Of a stretch of 8,002 nt of DNA, positions 1-6,020 are shown piece after piece. A program made the translations under genes and the position numbers. Positions within the stretch are counted from its first letter, which is position 1; the number at the start of each line of letters is the position of its first letter. Under the pieces are notes generated by a model. The model saw only the letters and a program-made list of their open reading frames with translations, did not search any database and was not told the origin of the DNA. This DNA comes from an uncultured Erythrobacter sp. (lineage in GTDB: Bacteria; Pseudomonadota; Alphaproteobacteria; Sphingomonadales; Sphingomonadaceae), in NCBI GenBank assembly GCA_947258465.1, contig CAMYIQ010000322.1, positions 1-8,002 of the forward strand, read 5' to 3'.

Positions 1-541
1 CGAGATGCTCTGCTATGCGATCTTCGCAAGTGCCTGGGCCTTCGCGGGCGGCATCTTTGGCGGGTGGCTGGAAGTGAGGGTCGGCGTCAAGCGCGCGCTC
101 GCGCTGGAGGTCTTCGGCATGGTACTGGCCGGGCTCTTCCAGCTCAGCATAACGCGCGACAGCCTGCTCTTCGGTCTGGTGGATAATGTCACCATCTGGG
201 ACGGGATCGTTTTCCGGACGCTGTCCGACTTGGTCTACCTCGCCTCGATCAGCGTGGTCGCGGTCGCAGCCACAGCGAGCATTTCTTCAAGCCGCACCAT
301 GCTGGTGACGCTCGCCCCAGCCGGGCGTAGCGGCGAATTCTTCGGGCTTTACGCCATCGCCGGCACGGTCACGGTCTGGATGGGGCCGCTCCTGGTCGAA
401 CAATTCACCCTCTGGTCGGGCGACCAGCGCATAGGGATGACCTCGATCCATCTGCTCTTCGTCATCGGGCTCGGAATACTGCTGACTGTCCGCATGCCGC
501 GCGCCGCCGCGCGAAGAGATTTTGGCAAAGGTGCTCGATAG
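1..541 (+). CDS. MFS transporter, UMF1 (Atg22-like) family, C-terminal half (partial)
   Basis: The frame is already open at the left edge, so the true start lies outside; about 180 residues remain and end at TAG (539-541). UMF1-type MFS proteins are usually well over 400 residues, so this is roughly the last third to half. Counting from the first Met in the window (position 5), hydrophobic segments lie near residues 3-20, 30-50, 76-95, 112-135 and 146-164, consistent with the last membrane helices of a 12-helix carrier. The loop GVKRAL after the first helix resembles the conserved MFS cytoplasmic loop. LAPAGRSGEFFGLYAIAG matches the UMF1 signature (APxGRxxEFFGLYxxxG). It should sit in the inner membrane. 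The substrate cannot be told from sequence; UMF1 proteins are mostly uncharacterised and named after yeast vacuolar Atg22. It is on the opposite strand to its right-hand neighbour and not in its operon. Confidence 0.82.
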   Translation, partial: EMLCYAIFASAWAFAGGIFGGWLEVRVGVKRALALEVFGMVLAGLFQLSITRDSLLFGLVDNVTIWDGIVFRTLSDLVYLASISVVAVAATASISSSRTMLVTLAPAGRSGEFFGLYAIAGTVTVWMGPLLVEQFTLWSGDQRIGMTSIHLLFVIGLGILLTVRMPRAAARRDFGKGAR

Positions 542-802
542 AATGACCCGCTCGTCGATAGTGCCTCACGCAGCTTTGATGCCCTGCGAGACCCGGATGG
601 CGAGATTCACGCCAAATAACGGGTACGAGGTAGATTGGGTGTCGCCTGGTTGCACTCGGGGAGCGGGCCGCTTCCGGACAGGCTAGCGAGTACGAGGATC
701 ACCAGTCGACCATTGCGCGTCCGCTCACTCGCACCATTCGTTGGATTTTTATCGGATCTATCACGCGCGGCATGTCCGTCGACCAAACAGCGCGGCCGCC
801 GT
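542..802. other. Intergenic spacer between convergent MFS and DUF2855 genes
   Basis: This 261-base stretch lies between two convergent stop codons. I see no RNA gene, no convincing terminator hairpin with a T-run, and no ORF with both a ribosome site and family resemblance. A NotI-type 8-base palindrome (792-799) flanked by AAAC/GTTT sits just beyond the DUF2855 stop; it has no T-tract and is weak as a terminator. The first 75 bases continue in the MFS frame as protein-like codons up to TAA (617-619). Confidence 0.5.
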
Positions 803-1873
803 TTAAGGCTCGATCACGATGCCCCTGGCGGGATCGACCTTGCCCCCGACCATTTGGACGAAGGCATCCCGCGCTGCCGCGAGACCCGACCGGCGCTCGA
901 TCGTCACGCTGTCCCCCACATCGGCAAGGAAGGCGCGCCAGCTTTGCGCGATCTGCTGCCCCGCTTCTTCGGGGCCGACACTCTTGAACAGCGCCACTGC
1001 ATGGTCGGGCGCAAAGAACAGTGTCGGTGTAGGGCCGGAAATCCCATCGAGCCCCTCGCCTCGCTCCTCGATATGCGTGACGCCGACGAGGCACGAATAT
1101 TTCAGGGCCGCGCCGAGGTGCTGGTGAATAGCGCGAAGGAGCGAAGCATTGCCGGCGAAATCGACCGATACGCTGGGCTCGGCGACAATGCTGTCCACCG
1201 CTTCATAGGAAAGCACCTGGTCGTAAAGCCCGCTTTCCTCGACGAAGCGGACATTGCCTGCCGAGGTGAGGCCGACGCGTTTCACATCCGGCGAACGATG
1301 CTTGGCAACGCTCGCAAGACCCATGGCCGTCTTGGACGAGGCACTGGTAAGGATAACTTGCGTCGAACCGAACCAATTCTGAGAGCGCATAAAATACTCG
1401 ATCAGGAAACCGGTTCTGAACAGCGGTCCAAAGATCATCCGCTCGCCTTCGCGCGCGGGATCGTGCTCGGGATCGGCCGCAAGGCGCGAATACTGGTTGT
1501 AGATCGGGCTCATCGGCTGGCGATGTTCAGCCTTATCGGTGAACCCGCCGGCCGTCACCTTGCCCGGCACCACATCGAGGTGGGTCGCCATTGGCAGATA
1601 GCCATAGATCCGCTCGCCCACGGCTATATCGGGATGATTGCTCTCGATCGCGCGCGCATGCCCCCACATGGGCACGATGCCCATGCCGTCGGGCGCAGGG
1701 AAAAAATTCCAATAGCCGAATCCGTCTCCGACCACCGCGTAGGTGACATTGTTGGCGGTGACCGAAAAGCTCTCGATCTCGAACCGGACGGCATTTTCCG
1801 CCAGCCCGCCCGGCTCGCACTCGACGAGCTCGGCTTCCCCGATGCTATCCTTGCGGACATGTACCTGCTGCAT
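803..1873 (-). CDS. DUF2855 family protein, remote MDR (zinc-free alcohol dehydrogenase-like) relative
   Basis: The 356-residue product matches the DUF2855 family as I know it: the aromatic GFGYWNFFPAPDGMG block (51-65), VPMWGHA (67-73) and AVGERIYGYLPMATHL (84-99). No biochemical role is established for the family. The layout parallels medium-chain dehydrogenase/reductases: an N-terminal GroES-like part with SVTANNVTYAVVGD (37-50) in place of the MDR NxxD segment, GERIYGYLP in place of the GDRV turn, then a Rossmann-like part STQVILTSASSKTAMG (170-185) followed by GLTSAGNVRFVEESGLYD (201-218). The glycine-rich nucleotide loop is degenerate (ASSKTAMG), so cofactor binding is uncertain. No signal peptide or membrane helix, so probably cytosolic. 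ATG at 1873 is chosen because AGGAG (1880-1884) lies six bases upstream; ATG at 1879 would abut it directly. The gene begins 56 bases after the dnaN stop on the same strand and may be co-transcribed with it. Confidence 0.85.
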   Translation of the reverse strand: MQQVHVRKDSIGEAELVECEPGGLAENAVRFEIESFSVTANNVTYAVVGDGFGYWNFFPAPDGMGIVPMWGHARAIESNHPDIAVGERIYGYLPMATHLDVVPGKVTAGGFTDKAEHRQPMSPIYNQYSRLAADPEHDPAREGERMIFGPLFRTGFLIEYFMRSQNWFGSTQVILTSASSKTAMGLASVAKHRSPDVKRVGLTSAGNVRFVEESGLYDQVLSYEAVDSIVAEPSVSVDFAGNASLLRAIHQHLGAALKYSCLVGVTHIEERGEGLDGISGPTPTLFFAPDHAVALFKSVGPEEAGQQIAQSWRAFLADVGDSVTIERRSGLAAARDAFVQMVGGKVDPARGIVIEP

Positions 1874-1879
1874 TCGCAT

Positions 1880-1884
1880 CTCCT
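1880..1884 (-). promoter_or_regulatory. Shine-Dalgarno site of the DUF2855 gene
   Basis: On the minus strand this reads AGGAG. It is six bases from the ATG at 1873 and zero bases from the ATG at 1879, so it decides for the inner start and removes two residues from the longest frame. Confidence 0.6.
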
Positions 1885-1929
1885 CTTCGAAAGGGGACGC
1901 TAGCGTCGGCGGTCGACCAATGCGAGCGC

Positions 1930-3054
1930 CTAGACCCGCATCGGCATGAGGACATAAAGCGCCGGGCTGTTCTCGTCCTTGCGGATCAACGTCGGCGCAC
2001 CCGCATCGGCCAGGTGAATCTCGACATTGTCGCTATCGATCTGCCCGAGAATGTCCTTCAGATAGGCCGCATTGAAACCGATCTCGAACCCATCTGCCCC
2101 ATATTCGGCGGGGACCTCTTCGGTCGCGGTGCCATTGTCGGGCGACGTGACAGTGAGCGTTACCTTGTCCTTGTCGAGACCCATTTTGACCGCGCGGGTT
2201 TTTTCGGTGGCGATGGTCGCCACGCGGTCGACACCTTCATGGAAGCTCTTCGGATCGAGTTTGAGGAGCTTGTCGTTACCCGTTGGAATAACGCGTGAAT
2301 AATCCGGGAACGTACCATCGATAAGCTTGCTGGTGAGCACCACGCCACCTTCGCCGCCGAGAGTAAAGCGGATCTTGCTGGCCGACAGGTCGATCTGAAC
2401 GTTGCCGTCCATCGCTTCTTCGAGCAGCTTGCGCAATTCGGCCACGGCTTTGCGCGGGACGATGACGTCGGGCATGCCTTCGGCGCCCTCGGGACGCGGC
2501 AGGGTGAAGCGCGCGAGGCGGTGGCCATCGGTCGCCGCGGCTTTCAACACCGGCTCGGCCTCGTCCGAGACGTGGAAGAAGATACCGTTGAGATAGTATC
2601 GCGTTTCCTCGGTCGAGATCGCGAAACGCGTGCGATCGATCAGGTCGGCCAGCGTTCTGGCGGGCAGTTCGAAACTGGTTGGCAGATCGCCTTCGACAAT
2701 CACCGGGAAGTCGTCGCGGGGCAGCGTGGGCAGTGAGAAACGGCTCCGCCCCGCCTTGACCGCCATGCGGTTTTCGGCCGCTTCCAGGCTCACCTGCGAC
2801 CCTTCGGGCAGCTTGCGCGCGATGTCGAACAGCAAGTGTGCCGAAACCGTGATTGAACCCGCGCTGTCGACACTGGCATCCATGTGCTCGACAACCTGCA
2901 AATCGAGGTCGGTCGCCATGACCTTGAGCGAATTGTCGCCCTCGGCCTCGATCAGCACGTTGGAGAGGATGGGAATCGTGTTGCGGCGTTCTACGACCGA
3001 CTGCACGTGGCTGAGACAACGCAGCAGCGTCGCGCGTTCGATGGTGGCCTTCAT
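1930..3054 (-). CDS. dnaN: DNA polymerase III subunit beta (sliding clamp)
   Basis: A 374-residue protein of normal clamp length (E. coli DnaN is 366). The clamp forms a ring dimer around DNA, tethers the replicative polymerase, and docks MutS, DnaE, DNA ligase and other clients. Each subunit has three similar domains, here about 1-122, 130-250 and 251-374. Diagnostic segments are the N-terminus MKATIERATLL, NTIPILSNVLI (25-35), ATDLDLQVV (47-55), ATDGHRLA (174-181), LIDGTFPDYSRVIP (244-257) and the C-terminal YVLMPMRV. ATDGHRLA and the MPMR tail line the hydrophobic cleft that binds client clamp motifs, so the binding site looks intact. ATG at 3054 is preferred over an in-frame GTG at 3081 because known clamps start at this MK and the GTG has no ribosome site; the SD at the ATG is itself weak (AGGA, 3057-3060, two bases away). 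The flanking genes are not dnaA or recF. DUF2855 follows on the same strand. Confidence 0.97.
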   Translation of the reverse strand: MKATIERATLLRCLSHVQSVVERRNTIPILSNVLIEAEGDNSLKVMATDLDLQVVEHMDASVDSAGSITVSAHLLFDIARKLPEGSQVSLEAAENRMAVKAGRSRFSLPTLPRDDFPVIVEGDLPTSFELPARTLADLIDRTRFAISTEETRYYLNGIFFHVSDEAEPVLKAAATDGHRLARFTLPRPEGAEGMPDVIVPRKAVAELRKLLEEAMDGNVQIDLSASKIRFTLGGEGGVVLTSKLIDGTFPDYSRVIPTGNDKLLKLDPKSFHEGVDRVATIATEKTRAVKMGLDKDKVTLTVTSPDNGTATEEVPAEYGADGFEIGFNAAYLKDILGQIDSDNVEIHLADAGAPTLIRKDENSPALYVLMPMRV

Positions 3055-3126
3055 GGTCCTACTTTCGTCCCTTTTGGGCACCGAGAGGGCCGGAATCGCC
3101 CCACCAGCGCCGGAATACGGACAGTC

Positions 3127-3154
3127 ACCCTAGCGGGGGTTGCATCGGGGGCAA
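3127..3154 (-). promoter_or_regulatory. Candidate dnaN promoter
   Basis: Read on the minus strand: TTGCCC (3154-3149), a 16-base spacer, then TAGGGT (3132-3127), which resemble -35 and -10 boxes only partly. Transcription would begin near 3120 and give a leader of about 65 bases. The placement fits, but matches of this quality arise by chance in GC-rich DNA. Confidence 0.22.
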
Positions 3155-3266
3155 GACCGCACGCCGCGCTGGGCGGATTCCTTGGGGAAAAGTAGGAGGT
3201 TTTTGTCGAGCGGGGTGAGGACACTCGTCATGACCGTACCGTTCCGCCGGAGTCCCCGCTTAATGC

Positions 3267-3288
3267 GCTATCGCCCTCCGTCGATAGC
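3267..3288. repeat. Perfect inverted repeat, 7-bp arms
   Basis: GCTATCG (3267-3273) and CGATAGC (3282-3288) are exact reverse complements with an 8-base loop. No T-tract follows on either strand, so it is not a classical intrinsic terminator. It could be a protein site, a transcript-end stabiliser or chance. Confidence 0.5.
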
Positions 3289-3296
3289 TTGCTGTC

Positions 3297-3370
3297 CCGT
3301 CCTGCTCCCCCTCCTGACCACCAACGGCACGGTTTTCTATGGGAGGTCGCGGGAGGGGGGAGCGGGGCGG
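3297..3370. repeat. Long imperfect inverted repeat (REP-like)
   Basis: The arms are 3297-3319 and 3345-3370 with a 25-base loop. In plus-strand RNA I count 23 pairs, three of them G-U (3315/3351, 3303/3364, 3300/3367), interrupted by a two-base bulge (3349-3350) and a one-base bulge (3360). In minus-strand RNA the three wobbles become A-C mismatches, leaving 20 pairs. No T-run adjoins it on either side. It resembles the dispersed C-rich/G-rich palindromic repeats I associate with sphingomonad intergenic regions, but I cannot show copies elsewhere from one window. Confidence 0.55.
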
Positions 3371-3377
3371 AACGGGG
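3351..3377 (+). other. G-quadruplex motif
   Basis: The plus strand has GGG, A, GGGGGG, AGC, GGGG, CGGAAC, GGGG: four G-tracts of at least three with loops of 1, 3 and 6, which satisfies the usual G3+N1-7 pattern. It lies in the template strand for transcription coming out of fabG and overlaps the right arm of the long inverted repeat, so the two structures would compete. Confidence 0.5.
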
Positions 3378-3426
3378 CGCAGCGACCAACGCAGTCAGGC
3401 GCGAGCAAACGCCACCGAAACCTCCC

Positions 3427-4179
3427 CTATCCCAACATCGCCATGCCGCCATTCACATGCAGCGTCTGGCCCGTGACATAAGCCGCTTCGTCGCTCGCGA
3501 GATAAGTCACGGCTGCGCCGATTTCCTCGCCCTCGCCCATCCGGCCCATCGGGATGCGGTTGTTGATCGCGGCCTTCTGGTCGTCGGTCAGCGCATCGGT
3601 CATCGCGGTGCGGATGAAACCGGGAGCGACGCAATTCACAGTGATGTTCCGGCTGGCGAGTTCCTGGGCAAGGCTTTTCGACATCGCGGTAAGCCCGCCT
3701 TTGGCGGCAGTGTAATTCATCTGACCCGGATTGCCCGTATGGCCGACAATGCTGGTGATCGAGATGATCCGCCCGCCCCTGGCCTTCATCATCGGCCGCG
3801 CGCTGGCACGCATCAGGCGGAAGCTGGCTTCGAGGTTGATACGGATCACATCGTCCCATTCCTCGTCTTTCATCCGCATGGCCAGATTGTCGCGGGTGAT
3901 CCCCGCATTGTTGACAAGGATATTCATGCTGCCGAGCGTATCGACCGTGGCCGGAATCAGTTCCTCGACCTGCTCGGGGTTCGACAGGTCGCAAGTGATC
4001 TCGACATGGTCGTGACCGAACTCGTCATTGAGCTGCTCGCGGAAGGCGCGCAGTTTGTCGCCGTTCGAACCCGACAATGCGAGCCGGGCGCCCTGCCTGG
4101 CCAACGCATAGGCGATCGACGAACCGATCCCGCCACTGGCACCGGTAACGAGGGCGGTTTTGCCTTCGAGACTGAACAT
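3427..4179 (-). CDS. fabG: 3-oxoacyl-[acyl-carrier-protein] reductase FabG
   Basis: A 250-residue short-chain dehydrogenase that reduces 3-oxoacyl-ACP to (R)-3-hydroxyacyl-ACP with NADPH in the cytosolic fatty-acid elongation cycle. Visible motifs are the cofactor loop TGASGGIG (12-19), NNAG (90-93), Asn115, and the catalytic Ser143, Tyr156 and Lys160 in ITS..YTAAKGG. These match E. coli FabG Asn110, Ser138, Tyr151 and Lys155 with a constant offset of five. The C-terminal PGFIRTAMT (186-194) and TGQTLHVNGGMAM (236-248) are typical of true FabG rather than a generic SDR, and the fabD neighbour supports this. ATG at 4179 is used; GTG at 4182 is also possible and would add one Met. The start overlaps the fabD stop, so the two are translationally linked. 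No acpP or fabF follows. Confidence 0.96.
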   Translation of the reverse strand: MFSLEGKTALVTGASGGIGSSIAYALARQGARLALSGSNGDKLRAFREQLNDEFGHDHVEITCDLSNPEQVEELIPATVDTLGSMNILVNNAGITRDNLAMRMKDEEWDDVIRINLEASFRLMRASARPMMKARGGRIISITSIVGHTGNPGQMNYTAAKGGLTAMSKSLAQELASRNITVNCVAPGFIRTAMTDALTDDQKAAINNRIPMGRMGEGEEIGAAVTYLASDEAAYVTGQTLHVNGGMAMLG

Positions 4180-5117
4180 CACGCGTTCTCCTTCGCGAAA
4201 TTCTCGAGATCTTCCATAGTGACGAGGCTGACCGTGGTCGCCTCCTTGTCGATCCGGCCGACCATCGGGCCGAGCACTTTCCCGCCCAATTCGACGAAGC
4301 GCGCCACGCCGGCCTCGCGCATGGCGAGCACGCTTTCGCGCCAGCGCACGCGCCCGGTGACTTGTTCGACCAGCAGGCCCTGTTCTTCCGCCGGATCGGT
4401 CACGCGTGTGGCCGTGACATTGGCGAACAGCGGAACGGTGAAAGCCTGCGGTGGAGTCTCTGTTAGCGCATTCTTCATCCGCAGCGCGGCAGGCCCCATC
4501 AGCGAACAGTGGAAGGGCGCCGAGACGGGCAGTTTGATGCCGCGTTTGATGCCATGGTCCTTCGCCATTTCGATGGCACGCTCGATCGCCTCGGCATGGC
4601 CGGAAATGACGACTTGCGTCGGGTCGTTGTCATTGGCGATTTCACAAATCTGGTCTTGCGCAGCGGCTTCTGCCAGCGCGGTGGCCTTGTCGATATCGGC
4701 ACCCAGCAGCGCGGCCATGGCGCCGACGCCGATCGGAACGGCATCCTGCATGGCAATACCGCGCAGACGCAGCAGCTTGGCCGTGTCGGTCAGCGAGAAC
4801 GCGCCGGCGGCGCACAACGCACTGTACTCGCCGAGCGAATGGCCCGCGACGCAGTCCGCCTTGTCTGCCAAGGCGACGCCGAATTCCTTTTCGAGGACGC
4901 GCGCCGTGGCGACCGAATTGGCCATGATCGCGGGTTGCGCGTTGGCCGTCATGGTCAGTTCGCTTTCCGGCCCGTCTTTCATCAGCGCCGACAGCTTTTG
5001 TTTGAGCGCCTCGTCGACCTCTTCGAGAACTTCACGAGCATATGCGCTGGCTTCGGCGAGCTCGGCGCCCATGCCGACCTTCTGGCTGCCTTGTCCGGGG
5101 AAGATGAATGCAGTCAT
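4179..5117 (-). CDS. fabD: Malonyl CoA-acyl carrier protein transacylase FabD
   Basis: A 312-residue protein (E. coli FabD is 309). It moves malonyl from CoA to the ACP phosphopantetheine, supplying the two-carbon donor for fatty-acid synthesis in the cytosol. The oxyanion motif GQGSQ is at 8-12, the nucleophile elbow GHSLGEY at 92-98 with Ser94, the malonate-carboxylate-binding Arg119 in LRG, catalytic His203 in SAPFHCSLM, and Gln252 in the position of E. coli Gln250. All catalytic residues are present. ATG at 5117 is supported by AAGGAG (5124-5129) six bases upstream and by the usual MTAFIFPGQG N-terminus. It starts 24 bases after the LD-carboxypeptidase stop and shares its TGA with the fabG start (TGATG), consistent with one transcript. 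There is no fabH upstream, unlike the E. coli fabHDG order. Confidence 0.97.
   Translation of the reverse strand: MTAFIFPGQGSQKVGMGAELAEASAYAREVLEEVDEALKQKLSALMKDGPESELTMTANAQPAIMANSVATARVLEKEFGVALADKADCVAGHSLGEYSALCAAGAFSLTDTAKLLRLRGIAMQDAVPIGVGAMAALLGADIDKATALAEAAAQDQICEIANDNDPTQVVISGHAEAIERAIEMAKDHGIKRGIKLPVSAPFHCSLMGPAALRMKNALTETPPQAFTVPLFANVTATRVTDPAEEQGLLVEQVTGRVRWRESVLAMREAGVARFVELGGKVLGPMVGRIDKEATTVSLVTMEDLENFAKENA
4188..4193 (-). promoter_or_regulatory. Shine-Dalgarno site of fabG inside fabD
   Basis: AAGGAG on the minus strand lies within the last codons of fabD. It is eight bases from the fabG ATG (4179) and five from the alternative GTG (4182), so it does not firmly exclude either start. 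The placement implies reinitiation or coupled translation across the stop/start overlap. Confidence 0.6.
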
Positions 5118-5141
5118 TATTCTCTCCTTGCGGGGCCGCGC

Positions 5142-5966
5142 CTAGGCGCGTGCCGCGCGCGCCTCAAGCCCGAAGGGGACAATCTTGTTGGCAGCGTCGT
5201 GCCCGATATCGGCCCGCCCGAGATAGGGAATGCCGCTGCGCGCGCACCAATCCCGCACGATGGCGACTTCGTCGGTGCCGAAGGGCCGGTCGTTTTCCGG
5301 CACTTCGCTGATCCGCCCGAGCCTTAGCCCGGCGATATTCCCGAGATGTTGAGTGACGTGGAAAAACAGGCGGTCGATGGCATAAAGATGCTCGGCCACT
5401 TCCTCGACCATGACCACGTGGCCGGAAAGATCCGGAGCCAAGTCGGTGCCGACCAGCATAGCGAGCGTGGTCAGATTGAAGGCTGCGGCGGGGCACCCGT
5501 CGAGACCCGGTTCGAGACCGCTATCCTGGCCGCTCAGCCAGTCGAGCGCCCGCGCGATCGCTTCTGCTCCGCCCTCGCGCCGGATATCGCCCACCAACGG
5601 CCCATGCGCCACGCGCCCGATCCCGTGCCGATAGAGCGCACCGAGCAGGAACCCTGTATCCGAATAGCCGAGATAGGACTTGGCCCGCGCGGCTGCGTTC
5701 ATCCGCGCCACCGCCTGCGCGGCGATGCGGTTCGAGCCATAGCCGCCCATGGCAAACCACACGGCGTCAACGCCCGGATCGTTGGCACACTCCAGCAGCG
5801 CTGCCAGGCGCACCTCGTCGCTACCGGCGAAGTGTCCTTCTTTCAGGAAGCACTGTTCATGGAAGTGAAGCGAAACGCCCCCGCGTCGCGCCACCAAAGC
5901 TTCCAGCGCATCGGCCCGTTCGCGCTTCAGCGGCTTTCCGGGGGCACAGATCGCAATTTTGACCAT
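5142..5966 (-). CDS. LD-carboxypeptidase, peptidase S66 family (LdcA-like)
   Basis: A 274-residue S66 serine peptidase homologue. LdcA enzymes remove the terminal D-Ala from murein tetrapeptide in the cytosol during peptidoglycan recycling, giving tripeptide. The expected features occur in order: APGKPL near the N-terminus, FAGSDEVRLAAL (46-57), GGYGSNRI (74-81), GYSD (100-103) with nucleophile Ser102, VEEVAEHLYAIDR (187-199) with acid Glu188, and DIGHD (253-257) with His256, so the Ser-Glu-His triad is complete. It lacks a signal peptide. It is about 30 residues shorter than E. coli LdcA (304) and stops soon after the VPFG strand, so it lacks the usual final strands. ATG at 5966 is preferred to in-frame GTG (5972) and TTG (5969). 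It leads fabD-fabG and diverges from the Mur ligase. S66 also includes MccF-type immunity proteins, but the neighbourhood favours recycling. Confidence 0.88.
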   Translation of the reverse strand: MVKIAICAPGKPLKRERADALEALVARRGGVSLHFHEQCFLKEGHFAGSDEVRLAALLECANDPGVDAVWFAMGGYGSNRIAAQAVARMNAAARAKSYLGYSDTGFLLGALYRHGIGRVAHGPLVGDIRREGGAEAIARALDWLSGQDSGLEPGLDGCPAAAFNLTTLAMLVGTDLAPDLSGHVVMVEEVAEHLYAIDRLFFHVTQHLGNIAGLRLGRISEVPENDRPFGTDEVAIVRDWCARSGIPYLGRADIGHDAANKIVPFGLEARAARA

Positions 5967-6020
5967 CAACACCTGCTAGCGCGCTTGTGTCGCCCGGCAC
6001 AACTCAATAGCTGCACCGAC
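5967..6020. promoter_or_regulatory. Divergent promoter region with near-palindrome (5985-6002)
   Basis: Only 54 bases separate the two divergent start codons, so both promoters must fit here or reach into coding sequence. Bases 5985-6002 form an 18-base near-palindrome: 8-base arms TTGTGTCG and CGGCACAA with one mismatched pair and a CC centre. Possible weak boxes are TTGTGT (5985-5990), 17 bases, TAGCTG (6008-6013) on plus, and TTGTGC (6002-5997), 18 bases, TAGCAG (5978-5973) on minus. Both would use the palindrome arms as -35 elements. The -10 matches are poor. Confidence 0.35.

Larger units (their letters stand above)
3055..3426. other. 372-base structured spacer between fabG and dnaN
   Basis: It separates the fabG stop from the dnaN start, both on the minus strand. 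It must hold the dnaN promoter unless fabG transcripts read through. It contains a perfect 7-bp hairpin (3267-3288), a long imperfect inverted repeat (3297-3370) and an overlapping G-quadruplex motif (3351-3377), each listed separately. Open frames across it are not supported: they run on antisense to fabG and show no family motif. No acyl carrier protein gene is present, although one often follows fabG. I see no classical hairpin-plus-T-tract terminator after fabG. Confidence 0.6.

Noticed and set aside
543..686. A 47-residue ORF just after the MFS stop
   Set aside because: Poor ribosome site, no recognisable sequence, atypical composition.
785..804. AAAC...GTTT palindrome with a NotI core as a terminator for DUF2855
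   Set aside because: Short broken stem, almost no loop and no T-tract on either strand.
699..1094. A minus-strand 131-codon frame ending beyond the DUF2855 stop
   Set aside because: It overlaps DUF2855 out of frame for most of its length. Only the last 20 or so residues look protein-like, too little to call a gene remnant.
635..1903. A 422-codon plus-strand open frame opposite the DUF2855 gene
   Set aside because: It is antisense to a well-supported gene, is Arg/His/Pro-rich and has no family motif; such shadows are usual in GC-rich DNA.
3054..3081. GTG at 3081 as the dnaN start, adding nine residues
   Set aside because: No ribosome site precedes it, and clamp proteins begin at the MKATIE-type N-terminus encoded from 3054.
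3140..3481. A 113-codon plus-strand frame across the fabG-dnaN spacer, with an AGGAGG-like site near 3194
   Set aside because: The AGGAGG is inside the frame with no good ATG after it, the product resembles nothing, and it runs antisense into fabG.
3289..5145. A 618-codon plus-strand open frame opposite fabG and fabD
   Set aside because: The minus-strand genes have complete catalytic motifs, and this frame is low-complexity Ser/Ala/Arg sequence that only mirrors their codon bias.
5346..6020. A 225-codon N-terminal extension of the Mur ligase frame
   Set aside because: It is antisense to the LD-carboxypeptidase and unlike any Mur domain. MurC-like proteins begin near the GIGGSGM motif, which fits ATG 6021.
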